41,992 nt of DNA from Candidatus Pacearchaeota archaeon (GTDB lineage Archaea; Nanobdellota; Nanobdellia; Pacearchaeales; GW2011-AR1). Under the pieces are notes generated by a model. It ran no database searches and was not told the origin of the DNA. It saw only the letters and a program-made list of their open reading frames with translations. The translations under genes and the position numbers were made by a program. The first letter of the stretch is position 1, and the number at the start of each line of letters is the position of its first letter. Of the stretch, positions 8,556 to 17,851 are shown in pieces. Location: NCBI GenBank assembly GCA_018304175.1, contig JAGVWT010000008.1, positions 1 through 41,992 on the forward strand. Direction: 5' to 3'.

Positions 8556-9338
8556 ATGAATAAAATAGTTTCACAAACCCACTCGTTTTCCTCGCAAGCT
8601 CGGAAAAAAGGAACACACATAGGATTTGTAATCTCATTTGTAATGTTTGTAACTTTTTTTCTTTTTTTATATTCTTTTTTGATCGGACCAAAAATAGTAT
8701 CAGATGGTAAAAAAAATATTTTAGATGATGTAAAGAAAAAATTAGTTGAAGACCTTTATAGCGAGGAGTTCACAACAATGACCATAATAATAACACCAGC
8801 AACCGGGGGGGGAAATCAAGAATGTATTAAATTAACAGGAGGTGATGCTAAACCAATTTTAGAACAAACAGACATAATTAATATTTTAAAAATAAAAGAC
8901 AGTGAAGACAACATCATAGGGTATAGTATTCAAGGTGGACAGATACTAATTGGGGAAATAGACAATAGATATGAAGGAATTCTGAAAGTGTATTATGGTT
9001 CTTTGGTTTCCCGCTCTCCTGAATATGGGGGAAATCCAAACTGCAAAAATGTAAACGCTGATACCGGCTTGATAAAATCAGACAGCCAAATTTTTGAGTC
9101 AAGAATTATAGAATTGATTGAAAGGTATGAAAGCGACTATGAAGGATTAAAAGAAGAACTTGGAATTCCTTTGGGAACAGAATTCACTTTCAGTTTTGAA
9201 CGTAGCGACGGGGTAGTATTAAGCCCAAGTAGTGAAGAGCCTATAGCAGTAAATATTTATTCAACAGAAATTCCAGTCCAATATGTTAGTGATGATGCAA
9301 CAATTTTATTTGGTAAATTAACTATAAAGGTATGGTAA
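8556..9338 (+). CDS. Pilus-operon single-pass membrane protein
   Basis: ATG 8556 within listed ORF 8541; N-terminal TM 'IGFVISFVMFVTFFLFLYSFLIGPK'; position in operon. Confidence 0.6.
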   Translation: MNKIVSQTHSFSSQARKKGTHIGFVISFVMFVTFFLFLYSFLIGPKIVSDGKKNILDDVKKKLVEDLYSEEFTTMTIIITPATGGGNQECIKLTGGDAKPILEQTDIINILKIKDSEDNIIGYSIQGGQILIGEIDNRYEGILKVYYGSLVSRSPEYGGNPNCKNVNADTGLIKSDSQIFESRIIELIERYESDYEGLKEELGIPLGTEFTFSFERSDGVVLSPSSEEPIAVNIYSTEIPVQYVSDDATILFGKLTIKVW

Positions 9339-9341
9339 ATA

Positions 9342-9773
9342 ATGAAAATTACTAAAAACAAAAAAGGTTGGATAAAAATTGTGGAGGCGTCAACAATGAT
9401 AATCATCCTAACAGGGATGTTTTTGTTAATATTAAGTGGAGATAGAATAAAATTTAGCGATAATTCTGAAGTGATTTACGAAATTGAGAAGGCAATCATA
9501 AGAGAAATTCAGTTGAATAACACCCTTAGAAATACAGTTCTTGAATCTTCGGTTCCGCTTGAATGGGAAAATTTTCCAAGTCAGCTAAAGTCACATATAA
9601 ACCAAAGTGAAATTCTTGACTGCAGTGGAAAAATATGTGTTGTTGAAAGTGAATGTATCTTGACAAATCCTCCAGACAAAAATATTTATGTCCAGTCAGC
9701 AATAATAAGTGCAAACACTGAAATATACAATCCAAGAAAACTGGCTATTTTCTGCTGGGAAAAAGAAGGCTGA
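9342..9773 (+). CDS. Pilin-like membrane protein
   Basis: N-terminal 'KNKKGWIKIVEASTMIIILTGMFLLILSG' resembles a pilin-type helix; 3 nt after previous stop. Confidence 0.55.
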   Translation: MKITKNKKGWIKIVEASTMIIILTGMFLLILSGDRIKFSDNSEVIYEIEKAIIREIQLNNTLRNTVLESSVPLEWENFPSQLKSHINQSEILDCSGKICVVESECILTNPPDKNIYVQSAIISANTEIYNPRKLAIFCWEKEG

Positions 9774-9807
9774 GAAATTTAATAAACTCTATTTCTTTTT
9801 CTCTTTT

Positions 9808-10221
9808 ATGAAGTACAAATTTCTTCCGCATACAGGAGATATAAAATTTCGGGCTTTTGGCTCTACATTGAGGGAAGTTTTTGAGAATTCTGTGCTCGCA
9901 ACAGTAGAAGTTTTAAGTAAAAAAGAAAAAATTAAAACTGTAAAAGTCAAAAAGTCCAAAATTGACGGAAAAGATAATGAAAGTTTACTTTATAATTTAC
10001 TTGAAGAAGTTATCTATTTGCTTGACGCTGAAAATTTTATTGTTTCAAAAGCAAAAATAAAACTCAATGAAACATCTAAACATGCCGATGTTGAGTTTTA
10101 TGGTGATGATTCAAAAAAATACAAAGACCTGGATTCAATAAAAGCTGTGACTTACAATGAAATGTTTGTGAAGAGCCTTGGAAAGAATAAATTGGTTGCG
10201 CAGGTTGTTCTGGATGTTTGA
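9808..10221 (+). CDS. Archease
   Basis: MKYKFLPHTGDIKFRAFGSTLREVFENS...; ATG 9808 in listed ORF 9709; adjacent to RtcB. Confidence 0.88.
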   Translation: MKYKFLPHTGDIKFRAFGSTLREVFENSVLATVEVLSKKEKIKTVKVKKSKIDGKDNESLLYNLLEEVIYLLDAENFIVSKAKIKLNETSKHADVEFYGDDSKKYKDLDSIKAVTYNEMFVKSLGKNKLVAQVVLDV

Positions 10222-10260
10222 GATAGGTAATTTAATAAATCTTTGAAAGTTCTTTTTTTT

Positions 10261-11676
10261 ATGGAACTAAAAAAGATATCTAAGAACATTTATGAAATCC
10301 CAAAGCAAGGAAACATGAATGTTCCTGCAAGGATTTTTGCGTCGGAAAAACTTATTGAGTCAATCAAGCAAGATAAAACACTTCAACAAGCCATAAATGT
10401 CGCTCAACTTCCCGGAGTGTTAAATGCATCTTTTGCACTGAGCGACGCCCATCAAGGTTATGGTTTTCCAATCGGAGGAGTTGCTGCATTTGACATGGAA
10501 AAAGGAATAATCTCTCCAGGAGGAGTTGGTTATGACATAAACTGCGGAGTTCGTTTATTAAAAACAAACCTTACAAAAAAAGACATTCTTGAAAATCAGG
10601 ATAAAATTGCAGACGCGATGTTCAGGAAAATACCTTCTGGAATTGGAAGAGGAAGCAAGTTTCAATTAACAAAAGATGAATTGAAAAAAATTTTGGAAGG
10701 TGGCTCTAAATATATGGTTAAAAAAGGATATGGAATAGAAAGTGATTATCTTCATACAGAGGAAGAAGGTTGTATGAAAAACGCAAATTCAAGCAATGTT
10801 TCAGAAAGAGCAATGAAAAGAGGTATAGGGCAATTAGGAACTCTTGGCTCTGGAAATCATTTTTTAGAAGTGCAGTATGTTGATGAAATTTTCGACGAGG
10901 AAAAAGCAAAAAGATTTGGATTGAAAAAGAACCAAATTACAATTTTAATTCACTGTGGAAGCAGAGGTTTAGGGCACCAAGTAGCAAGCGATTACATAAA
11001 AAAAATGGAAGAAAAATATGGAATAAAAAATCTGCCTGACAGAGAACTCGTGAATGCACCAATAAAAAGTCAGCTCGGAAAGGATTACATTTCAGCGATG
11101 TCTGCTGCGATGAATTTTGCATTCGCGAACAGACAACTTATAACTCATTGGGTAAGAGAGGAATTAAAATATTTTTTTCCAAAATCAAAAATCGAAGTCG
11201 TTTATGATGTCTGTCATAACATCGCAAAGTTTGAAGAATATATTATAGATGGAAAAAAGAAAATTGTTTGTGTTCATAGAAAAGGAGCCACAAGAAGTTT
11301 TGGAAAAGGAAGAAAAGAAATTCCTCTTGCCTACAGGGAAATTGGACAGCCAGTAATAATTCCAGGGAGCATGGGAACTTCATCTTATGTTTTGATTGGT
11401 ACAAAAAAAGCAGAAGAAATTAGTTTTGGTTCCACAGTTCATGGAGCAGGAAGAATAAAAAGCAGAGCAAGTGCATTAAAAATTTTGAATTCAGAAGAAA
11501 TTGGGAAAAAACTTGAAAGCAGAGGAATAAAAATAAGGACAGGAAGCATGAAATCCCTGTCAGAAGAGGCGCCTGAAGTTTACAAGGACGTCGACGAAGT
11601 TGTGAAAGTTGTTGATGAATTGGGAATAAGCAAAAAGGTTGCAAAACTAAAACCATTAATTGTTGTTAAAGGTTAA
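10261..11676 (+). CDS. rtcB: RNA-splicing ligase RtcB
   Basis: SDAHQGYGFPIGGVAAFD, GGVGYDINCGVR, HCGSRGLGHQV, PGSMGTSSYVL motifs. Confidence 0.95.
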   Translation: MELKKISKNIYEIPKQGNMNVPARIFASEKLIESIKQDKTLQQAINVAQLPGVLNASFALSDAHQGYGFPIGGVAAFDMEKGIISPGGVGYDINCGVRLLKTNLTKKDILENQDKIADAMFRKIPSGIGRGSKFQLTKDELKKILEGGSKYMVKKGYGIESDYLHTEEEGCMKNANSSNVSERAMKRGIGQLGTLGSGNHFLEVQYVDEIFDEEKAKRFGLKKNQITILIHCGSRGLGHQVASDYIKKMEEKYGIKNLPDRELVNAPIKSQLGKDYISAMSAAMNFAFANRQLITHWVREELKYFFPKSKIEVVYDVCHNIAKFEEYIIDGKKKIVCVHRKGATRSFGKGRKEIPLAYREIGQPVIIPGSMGTSSYVLIGTKKAEEISFGSTVHGAGRIKSRASALKILNSEEIGKKLESRGIKIRTGSMKSLSEEAPEVYKDVDEVVKVVDELGISKKVAKLKPLIVVKG

Positions 11677-12008
11677 TACCTATGATAGTTTGAGGTTTTG
11701 TTTAGAAAGTGATTATTTCATTGACTTATTAAACATAAATATAATTGCTTCGCTGTCGCTCAGATACCTATTACATAATTAACATTAAAAAAATTTATTG
11801 TATTGAACACAATTTCTTGCATTAACAGTTTACATCAAACTTCGAGCGACTTCGAAGCGAGAGTTTTTTACAGAAAGCAGTTACGATAGCGTCTGTGTGA
11901 GTAAGGAATTTACGTGCCAACAGTGGTTTTTAGAAAACAAACTCGTCGGAAGGCTATTATATTTAAATTTTCAACAATATTTAAAAACTGTTTTTCATAA
12001 TATATAAC

Positions 12009-13667
12009 ATGAAAAAACAGGTGATTTTGGTTTCAGTTTTTGCGTTTTTGCTTGCCTTGTCAATGTCATTAATTTTTGCTCAAGACGCAACATGTTATGT
12101 TGCTGAAAGGAGTTTCTGTCAATCGCAAAGTGATACTGTTATTGCCGCTTTGTCTGATGTGACAAATGCCCATGGAGAAACAGCGAGCTCTGGAAATTAC
12201 GATAATGTTCTTTGCTGTACCTTCTCCGGAAGTTTGACATGTAACAACAATAAAATTTTAGGCCTTTCATCAACGACGAACGCTCATGCTGAAATTCCAA
12301 CGCAGATAAATTATGCGACGCATGTTTGTTATTCTGATTTAAGTTGTATAAGCACTTCGTACGCATGCGGAAGCGAACAAGTTCCTGACTACCCTATAAA
12401 AACACTTTCCCTTTCCTCAGCAACAAATGCCCATATTGGTGTTCCAGGAAGCGGTAGTGTGAATATATGCTGTACTTCTGAAACCCTTTATCCTGATTTA
12501 CCTTTGCCAAATTGCGGTGATGGGAATTTGCAATTGGGAGAATCTTGTGATTCTGGATTAGCTGATCCTTTTAGTGGATCATCATGCGGTGATTTTGATG
12601 CATTCACTGGAGGAAATTTGTTGTGTAACAGCTTATGTCAAATAGATACAATCCAATGTACGCCTTCAAATCCAGGAGTTTGTGGAGACGGAGAAGTTAA
12701 CAACGGAGAGACATGCGACGGAGCAGAACTTAATGATTTAACATGCAACGACCTTGGTTTTCCAGGAGGAAGTTTGTCATGTGTTAATTGTCAACTAGAC
12801 ACAAATCAGTGTACTCCTGGCGCACCTTCAACTAATGTATTTTGGTCAAGTGATGGAATCAGCCAGATTAGTAATATAGAAGTTTTTGTAGGTTTCACAA
12901 AAGTAAAACTTGTTATCAAAAATTTAGGGTTATCTCAAGGAACTGTTATAGAATTTGATATATATGAAGACGATGTGATTCTTGATGATTCAATAAGAAC
13001 AGTAACTGCAGTACTTGATTCGCAAGGAACTGCAATAGCGAATTGGACAATAACTCAATCTGATTTGGACAAAACTTTAGATGATTATGCACAATTTTAT
13101 TTTATTGCAGAAGGCGAGAAAAGCAACTATTTAGAGATGGATGTCCAAGATGATGATTTAAGTGATGTAATAATATGCAACGACTACAATGACGAAACTT
13201 TATGTGAAGAAGATCCTGTAGGAGTAGCAAAAAATAGCGTTCCAACAGTTATTGATTGTTCTGATCCTGAGATTCAATGTACATGTATGTGGGATGAAGA
13301 CAGTGATTCATGTGCCGGAACTTTCACAGACGGAATTTTTGACGAGTTTGGAAATTATTCAAAATACGGAACATGTTTGATTTCAGAGCAGGAAAGTGAC
13401 CCAAACGAATGCGACGATGGAATATTAATACTAACATGGGACGGAGTATGGACATGGGCTAGCGGAAATCCTGAGCATAAAGATCCAAAAGGGCTTGCAT
13501 TAATTTGTGAGGCAGGAGGAACAAGAAGCATTGAGTGTCCTGCACAAATACAGCTTCCGTTCTTCGGAATATACAATATTATTGTTGCAGTAATTATAAT
13601 AATACTTATTTATTTTATTTTATCAAGTAAAAAGGTAAAAAGAGAATTAAGAAAATTTATAAAATAA
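12009..13667 (+). CDS. Secreted/membrane-anchored Cys-rich surface protein with three TNAH repeats and two CGDGxxxxGExCD repeats
   Basis: Signal peptide; LSDVTNAHGE..LCC, LSSTTNAHAE..VC, LSSATNAHIG..CC; CGDGNLQLGESCD and CGDGEVNNGETCD; C-terminal TM. Confidence 0.8.
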   Translation: MKKQVILVSVFAFLLALSMSLIFAQDATCYVAERSFCQSQSDTVIAALSDVTNAHGETASSGNYDNVLCCTFSGSLTCNNNKILGLSSTTNAHAEIPTQINYATHVCYSDLSCISTSYACGSEQVPDYPIKTLSLSSATNAHIGVPGSGSVNICCTSETLYPDLPLPNCGDGNLQLGESCDSGLADPFSGSSCGDFDAFTGGNLLCNSLCQIDTIQCTPSNPGVCGDGEVNNGETCDGAELNDLTCNDLGFPGGSLSCVNCQLDTNQCTPGAPSTNVFWSSDGISQISNIEVFVGFTKVKLVIKNLGLSQGTVIEFDIYEDDVILDDSIRTVTAVLDSQGTAIANWTITQSDLDKTLDDYAQFYFIAEGEKSNYLEMDVQDDDLSDVIICNDYNDETLCEEDPVGVAKNSVPTVIDCSDPEIQCTCMWDEDSDSCAGTFTDGIFDEFGNYSKYGTCLISEQESDPNECDDGILILTWDGVWTWASGNPEHKDPKGLALICEAGGTRSIECPAQIQLPFFGIYNIIVAVIIIILIYFILSSKKVKRELRKFIK

Positions 13668-13684
13668 GATTCCTATTTGTTTCT

Positions 13685-16267
13685 ATGAAAAAGGTGGTTA
13701 GTTTTTTTTTAATTTTTCTGGCGATAAGCCTCGTGTCTGCTTTTGAAATCGGAAATAAATCTCATAAAATAGAAATAGAATATGCTTCAATGGATTTCAT
13801 AAAAGGGTGGATAAACATCAGCCTTAGTAATGATTTAGGGGATTCTTTGTTTACAGACTCAAAAGGAAATTCGATAAAGTTAATTGACTTGCTCAAACTT
13901 AACAATGTAGATTATAGTTGCTCGCCATCAGATTGTAAAAAGTATTATTCTTCATCAGGAAGTGGGGTGACTCAAAAAACATTTACATTAAATAAAAACG
14001 AAGAAAAGATAATTGGAATAAAATTAACAGGGAATAATTTCCAGTCAGTTTCTGGTTTCAAGATGAATGTTTCAAGCACAGCGCTTGAGACAGAATCAAC
14101 CCAATTGTATATAGATATTTTAAACGATGGGAAAAACGAATGGGTTTCAAACAAACCTTCAAATAATTTCTACGGAGAAAGTTATGGTTGTTACGCAAAC
14201 CCTGAAGAAGAAGTTTTCATATACAACCAAGATTATTGCCAGAAAATAGAATTGCCTCCTGCACCAAATGTTGAAATAGGAGCACGTGTTATATCAGCAA
14301 CTGGGGGCAATGTTAATTTTGAGATGAATGTCTGCAGCCAGGACTTTACAAGTTGCGGTTCTTGCGAGGTTTCTGCTACTACAACCGGAAAAATTTCCTG
14401 CATTGCTGACTTCCCTATATTTAACAAAACAAATTATTATGTCTGCATAACAACATTAAATTCAGCAGATAACAACAAATACAAAATAAATTCCGAAATT
14501 CAAAACGCATGTGGTTACGCAGGAAGTGTCGAAAACTCAAGAGACTTTGAGATTTTTGCAAAACCAGGGAGCTATGCTTCAATAGGAACATTTACATTAA
14601 ACAACGATGCAATTCAGGAATCCGGGAGCAATGTTGTTAGTCTAGAAGACTATGTTAGAGCATACATCGGCAAATTCAATAATGACTGTTCAACAGAGTG
14701 TGTTGTTCCAATAAAATTCCTTTCAGGGGAAAACCAGCAGATAACCCTTTCAAGTGTTAGTGCTTTTTACACTTCAAGTGGCACACCAAAAGAAACTATC
14801 CATGTTTATGATGTAACAGAAACTCAGCCAAAAATAAGTTCCAACTTTAAAAAAATAAATCTCGATAAAGCTAACATAAAAATTTCGGGGGTGTTTGATG
14901 AAGAAATAAACTATACTTTTAATTTCAAAAACTCAGAAGTATTTTCAGAAGAAATTTTAATTAAGAAAATACCGCAGATAAAATCATTAAATCCAAAAGT
15001 AGCTATCGCAGCTTATCCTACTGATTTTACAGTCGAGATGGAGGATAATACATCAAATGTCTTGGAATATACTTGGAATTTTGGAGACAATAGTTTAGTA
15101 AAAAAAACATCGGCTAATACAATAACCCACACATATAGCTCTATAGGAGAATTTAAACTAAACGTTACTGCAACAGACACTGGCTTTTCAAGTTCAACAA
15201 GAACGTTTGACATATCTATCAAAACACCTAAAGACGCAATAGAATTTGTGTTAAATGACAAACAAAATAATTTAGATAATGTGAATTTGCAGATAAGCAC
15301 TTTGCCTACTTTCCAAAAAAACTCTGTCAGAACAGCCTTGAATATGGATAGTATAGAAAGTCAAATGGCCTTAATACAACAAAGAAATAATCTTGCAACC
15401 ACTGATGCAGAATATGTAAGTATAATGACTGACCTTATAAAAATCAAAGTTCCTATAGAAGTATTTGAAAGCATAAAAACAGGAATGATTTCATTTTTCC
15501 CAGATTCAGATAATATAGACGTTGAAATTCTAAGCAAAATAACTGGAGAGGATCATATGGGAAACTCTTATTTTGATTCAATTGTCTTATGGAATTTGAA
15601 TAATGTAAATACAAAAATTTCCTTTAGCAGAATTTCAGCTAACTATGAAGATTTCACTGGAAGCGTAATAAATGTTTTCAGGATTGAAGTTGATGAAAAT
15701 TTGGGAAGGGAAAATTCTTACCTAATAATCAAGAATGTTGATAATCTTTTATTTAGTCAAAGTTACAATCAAAAAGAAGTTGATGATTATTCATATATAG
15801 AACTTTCCCAAAATGCTAAAACAATTGAGTTTTCAACAAGCGAAGAGCTTGATTTTGAGACGCTTCCTGTTTTTATTTCTCCAAAATTATCTTATTTGCC
15901 ATTGACTAGTGTTGAAGTTTCAGATAGGGAAGACCAACTTTCAAGACAGACGATTTTTATTCTTTCTATTTTACTTGCGTTGTTTATAGGAGCTATTTCA
16001 TACATTGCTTTGCAACAATGGTATAAAAGAAAATATGAAAGTTATTTGTTCAAAAACAGGAATGACTTATACAATTTGATTTCATATATACAAACAAGCA
16101 TGAAAAAAGGTGTCCCAAAAAAGACAGTTAGGTCAAGATTAATCAGATCCGGCTGGACAACAGAACAAGTTAATTATGTTATGAAAAAATATTCTGGGGA
16201 AAGAACAGGAATGCTCGAGCTTCCTATTGAAAGTTTTATGAGTGGATTCAAAAAAAAGCAGGTTTAG
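13685..16267 (+). CDS. Large PKD-domain surface protein with C-terminal TM and cytoplasmic helical tail
   Basis: Signal peptide; 'LEYTWNFGDNSLVKKTSANTITHTYSSIGEFKLNVTATD' PKD; TM near C-terminus then LIRSGWTTEQVNYVMKKY tail. Confidence 0.8.
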   Translation: MKKVVSFFLIFLAISLVSAFEIGNKSHKIEIEYASMDFIKGWINISLSNDLGDSLFTDSKGNSIKLIDLLKLNNVDYSCSPSDCKKYYSSSGSGVTQKTFTLNKNEEKIIGIKLTGNNFQSVSGFKMNVSSTALETESTQLYIDILNDGKNEWVSNKPSNNFYGESYGCYANPEEEVFIYNQDYCQKIELPPAPNVEIGARVISATGGNVNFEMNVCSQDFTSCGSCEVSATTTGKISCIADFPIFNKTNYYVCITTLNSADNNKYKINSEIQNACGYAGSVENSRDFEIFAKPGSYASIGTFTLNNDAIQESGSNVVSLEDYVRAYIGKFNNDCSTECVVPIKFLSGENQQITLSSVSAFYTSSGTPKETIHVYDVTETQPKISSNFKKINLDKANIKISGVFDEEINYTFNFKNSEVFSEEILIKKIPQIKSLNPKVAIAAYPTDFTVEMEDNTSNVLEYTWNFGDNSLVKKTSANTITHTYSSIGEFKLNVTATDTGFSSSTRTFDISIKTPKDAIEFVLNDKQNNLDNVNLQISTLPTFQKNSVRTALNMDSIESQMALIQQRNNLATTDAEYVSIMTDLIKIKVPIEVFESIKTGMISFFPDSDNIDVEILSKITGEDHMGNSYFDSIVLWNLNNVNTKISFSRISANYEDFTGSVINVFRIEVDENLGRENSYLIIKNVDNLLFSQSYNQKEVDDYSYIELSQNAKTIEFSTSEELDFETLPVFISPKLSYLPLTSVEVSDREDQLSRQTIFILSILLALFIGAISYIALQQWYKRKYESYLFKNRNDLYNLISYIQTSMKKGVPKKTVRSRLIRSGWTTEQVNYVMKKYSGERTGMLELPIESFMSGFKKKQV

Positions 16268-16333
16268 AACATTAATATTTATAAACTTCTAGAACTGTTT
16301 AATAAAATAAACTAAAGAGGGTTAAAAAATTAA

Positions 16334-16966
16334 ATGAGTGGAATAAAAAGTTTTTTCAACGGAATTTTTAGTATTTTTAAGAGCAAGAAAGACATAAAGC
16401 TAGGATTTTACGGCCCGCCAAATGCCGGAAAGACAAGCCTTGCGAACAGAATTTGCAAAGATTTTACAGGAGAGGAAATTGGAAAAGTAAGTAAAATCCC
16501 CCATGAAACAAGAAGTGTTCAGTTCAAGGAAAAAGTTGAAATAAGTTACAAAGGAAAAAAAATGGTTTTCAAAATGATTGACACTCCTGGAATAGCAACT
16601 AAAATAGATTATGAAGAATTCTTAAAATATAAAGTGAAAAAGAACGAAGCAAAAAAAAGAGCCAAGGAAGCAACACAAGGAGTCATTGAATCAATAAAAT
16701 GGCTTGATGATATGGATGTTGTTGTGGTTGTCCTTGATGCAACGGAAAATCCATACAATCAAGTAAACATAACTATAATAGGAAATTTAGCCGCAAGAAA
16801 AATACCTGTTCTTATTGTCGCAAACAAAATTGACAAAAGGAAAGCTGATCTAAAAAAAGTCCAGGCCGCTTTTCCAGAGTATGATGTTATAGGAACAAGC
16901 GCACGCTACGGAAAAAACCTTGACAAGTTTTATGAATCAATATTTAAATTAACAAAAAAGATTTAA
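16334..16966 (+). CDS. Era-like small GTPase (archaeal)
   Basis: GPPNAGKTS, DTPG, NKID motifs; followed by DUF2073 gene. Confidence 0.88.
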   Translation: MSGIKSFFNGIFSIFKSKKDIKLGFYGPPNAGKTSLANRICKDFTGEEIGKVSKIPHETRSVQFKEKVEISYKGKKMVFKMIDTPGIATKIDYEEFLKYKVKKNEAKKRAKEATQGVIESIKWLDDMDVVVVVLDATENPYNQVNITIIGNLAARKIPVLIVANKIDKRKADLKKVQAAFPEYDVIGTSARYGKNLDKFYESIFKLTKKI

Positions 16967-16973
16967 ATGTAAA

Positions 16974-17372
16974 ATGAAAAAAAGGGTTAAAAAAATAAAA
17001 GGATTTTCAATTTATTTCATGCCTTATTCAGAAATAAGAAACTTAGACAGCGAGGGCAGGATGAAAAAAATTCTTGACATTATCTTTGGGAATAATATAC
17101 TAATTTTGCAAGGAAGGTTAAGGCTAGATGAAGAAACAAGGCTTATAGGTGACACCATGGCAATGATAGGACATGTAAAAAACTTCAGGGGAATTGAGCT
17201 GGCTGTAATTTCTGGAAACGGAAGAGAGAACTTGTTGGGAAAGATAAGAAATAATGTTGCAAGCACTTTATTTGGAGGAGATATTGGTGCAATAACAATA
17301 ATAGGTCCTGCAACAATTGTCAAAGAAATAAAGAGAAATCCTAAAAAAATCGAGCTGTTTTTGAATAAGTAA
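16974..17372 (+). CDS. DUF2073 family protein
   Basis: 'FMPYSEIRNLDSEGRMKKILDIIFGNNILILQGRL...TLFGGDIGAITIIGPATIVKEI'; next to Era-like GTPase. Confidence 0.75.
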   Translation: MKKRVKKIKGFSIYFMPYSEIRNLDSEGRMKKILDIIFGNNILILQGRLRLDEETRLIGDTMAMIGHVKNFRGIELAVISGNGRENLLGKIRNNVASTLFGGDIGAITIIGPATIVKEIKRNPKKIELFLNK

Positions 17373-17418
17373 TAAAAATAATATAAATTCTTTTAAACTA
17401 AACCAATATCTTGAATTT

Positions 17419-17726
17419 ATGAAAGCGAGTTCTGTGGGTTTGGAAACATATGTAAAAATAAGCCAAGACATATAAAATTTAGGGATAATTTTGGAACTCC
17501 CAATAGAGATATTCCCTTCAGCATCAAGTATGTTGATTCACAAAAAGCACTGTTAGAAGTTAAACAAATACCAAACGGCAACTATTTTGAGTATTCTGAT
17601 GAAGTAAATTTCTTTATTAGTAGGGAATTTTACCAGACAATCATATATGATGGAATATATGGAGAAAGATTCTTCACTGCTGGCAAATTAGTATTAGCTA
17701 TAGATGGAAAAGATGTAAGTTGGTGA
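17419..17726 (+). pseudogene. Frameshifted or recoded ~102-aa reading frame (unlisted)
   Basis: Frame 17415..17726 is open with no ATG: ...NKPRHIKFRDNFGTPNRDIPFSIKYVDSQKALLEVKQIPNGNYFEYSDEVNFFISREFYQTIIYDGIYGERFFTAGKLVLAIDGKDVSW*. ATG 17419 in another frame joins it if one A is added to the A5 run 17454-17458. Confidence 0.6.
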
Positions 17727-17851
17727 TTTTTGTATACAAATATAACTCAAAATAACACGGAAAAAATTAAATAAGCCTTTTTCTTTTAGAATACATGCCA
17801 ATGTCATCCTTTGATTTGGCATTGATAAATTAAAAATTCACAAATCAAAAA

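Noticed and set aside
9709-9807. N-terminal extension of the archease ORF
   Set aside because: Overlaps previous gene; archease homology starts at MKYKFLPHTGDIKF (9808).
11821-11960. Possible RNase P RNA in the rtcB downstream gap
   Set aside because: No convincing conserved CR-I/CR-V elements or P4 pairing; left only as an unassigned ncRNA candidate.
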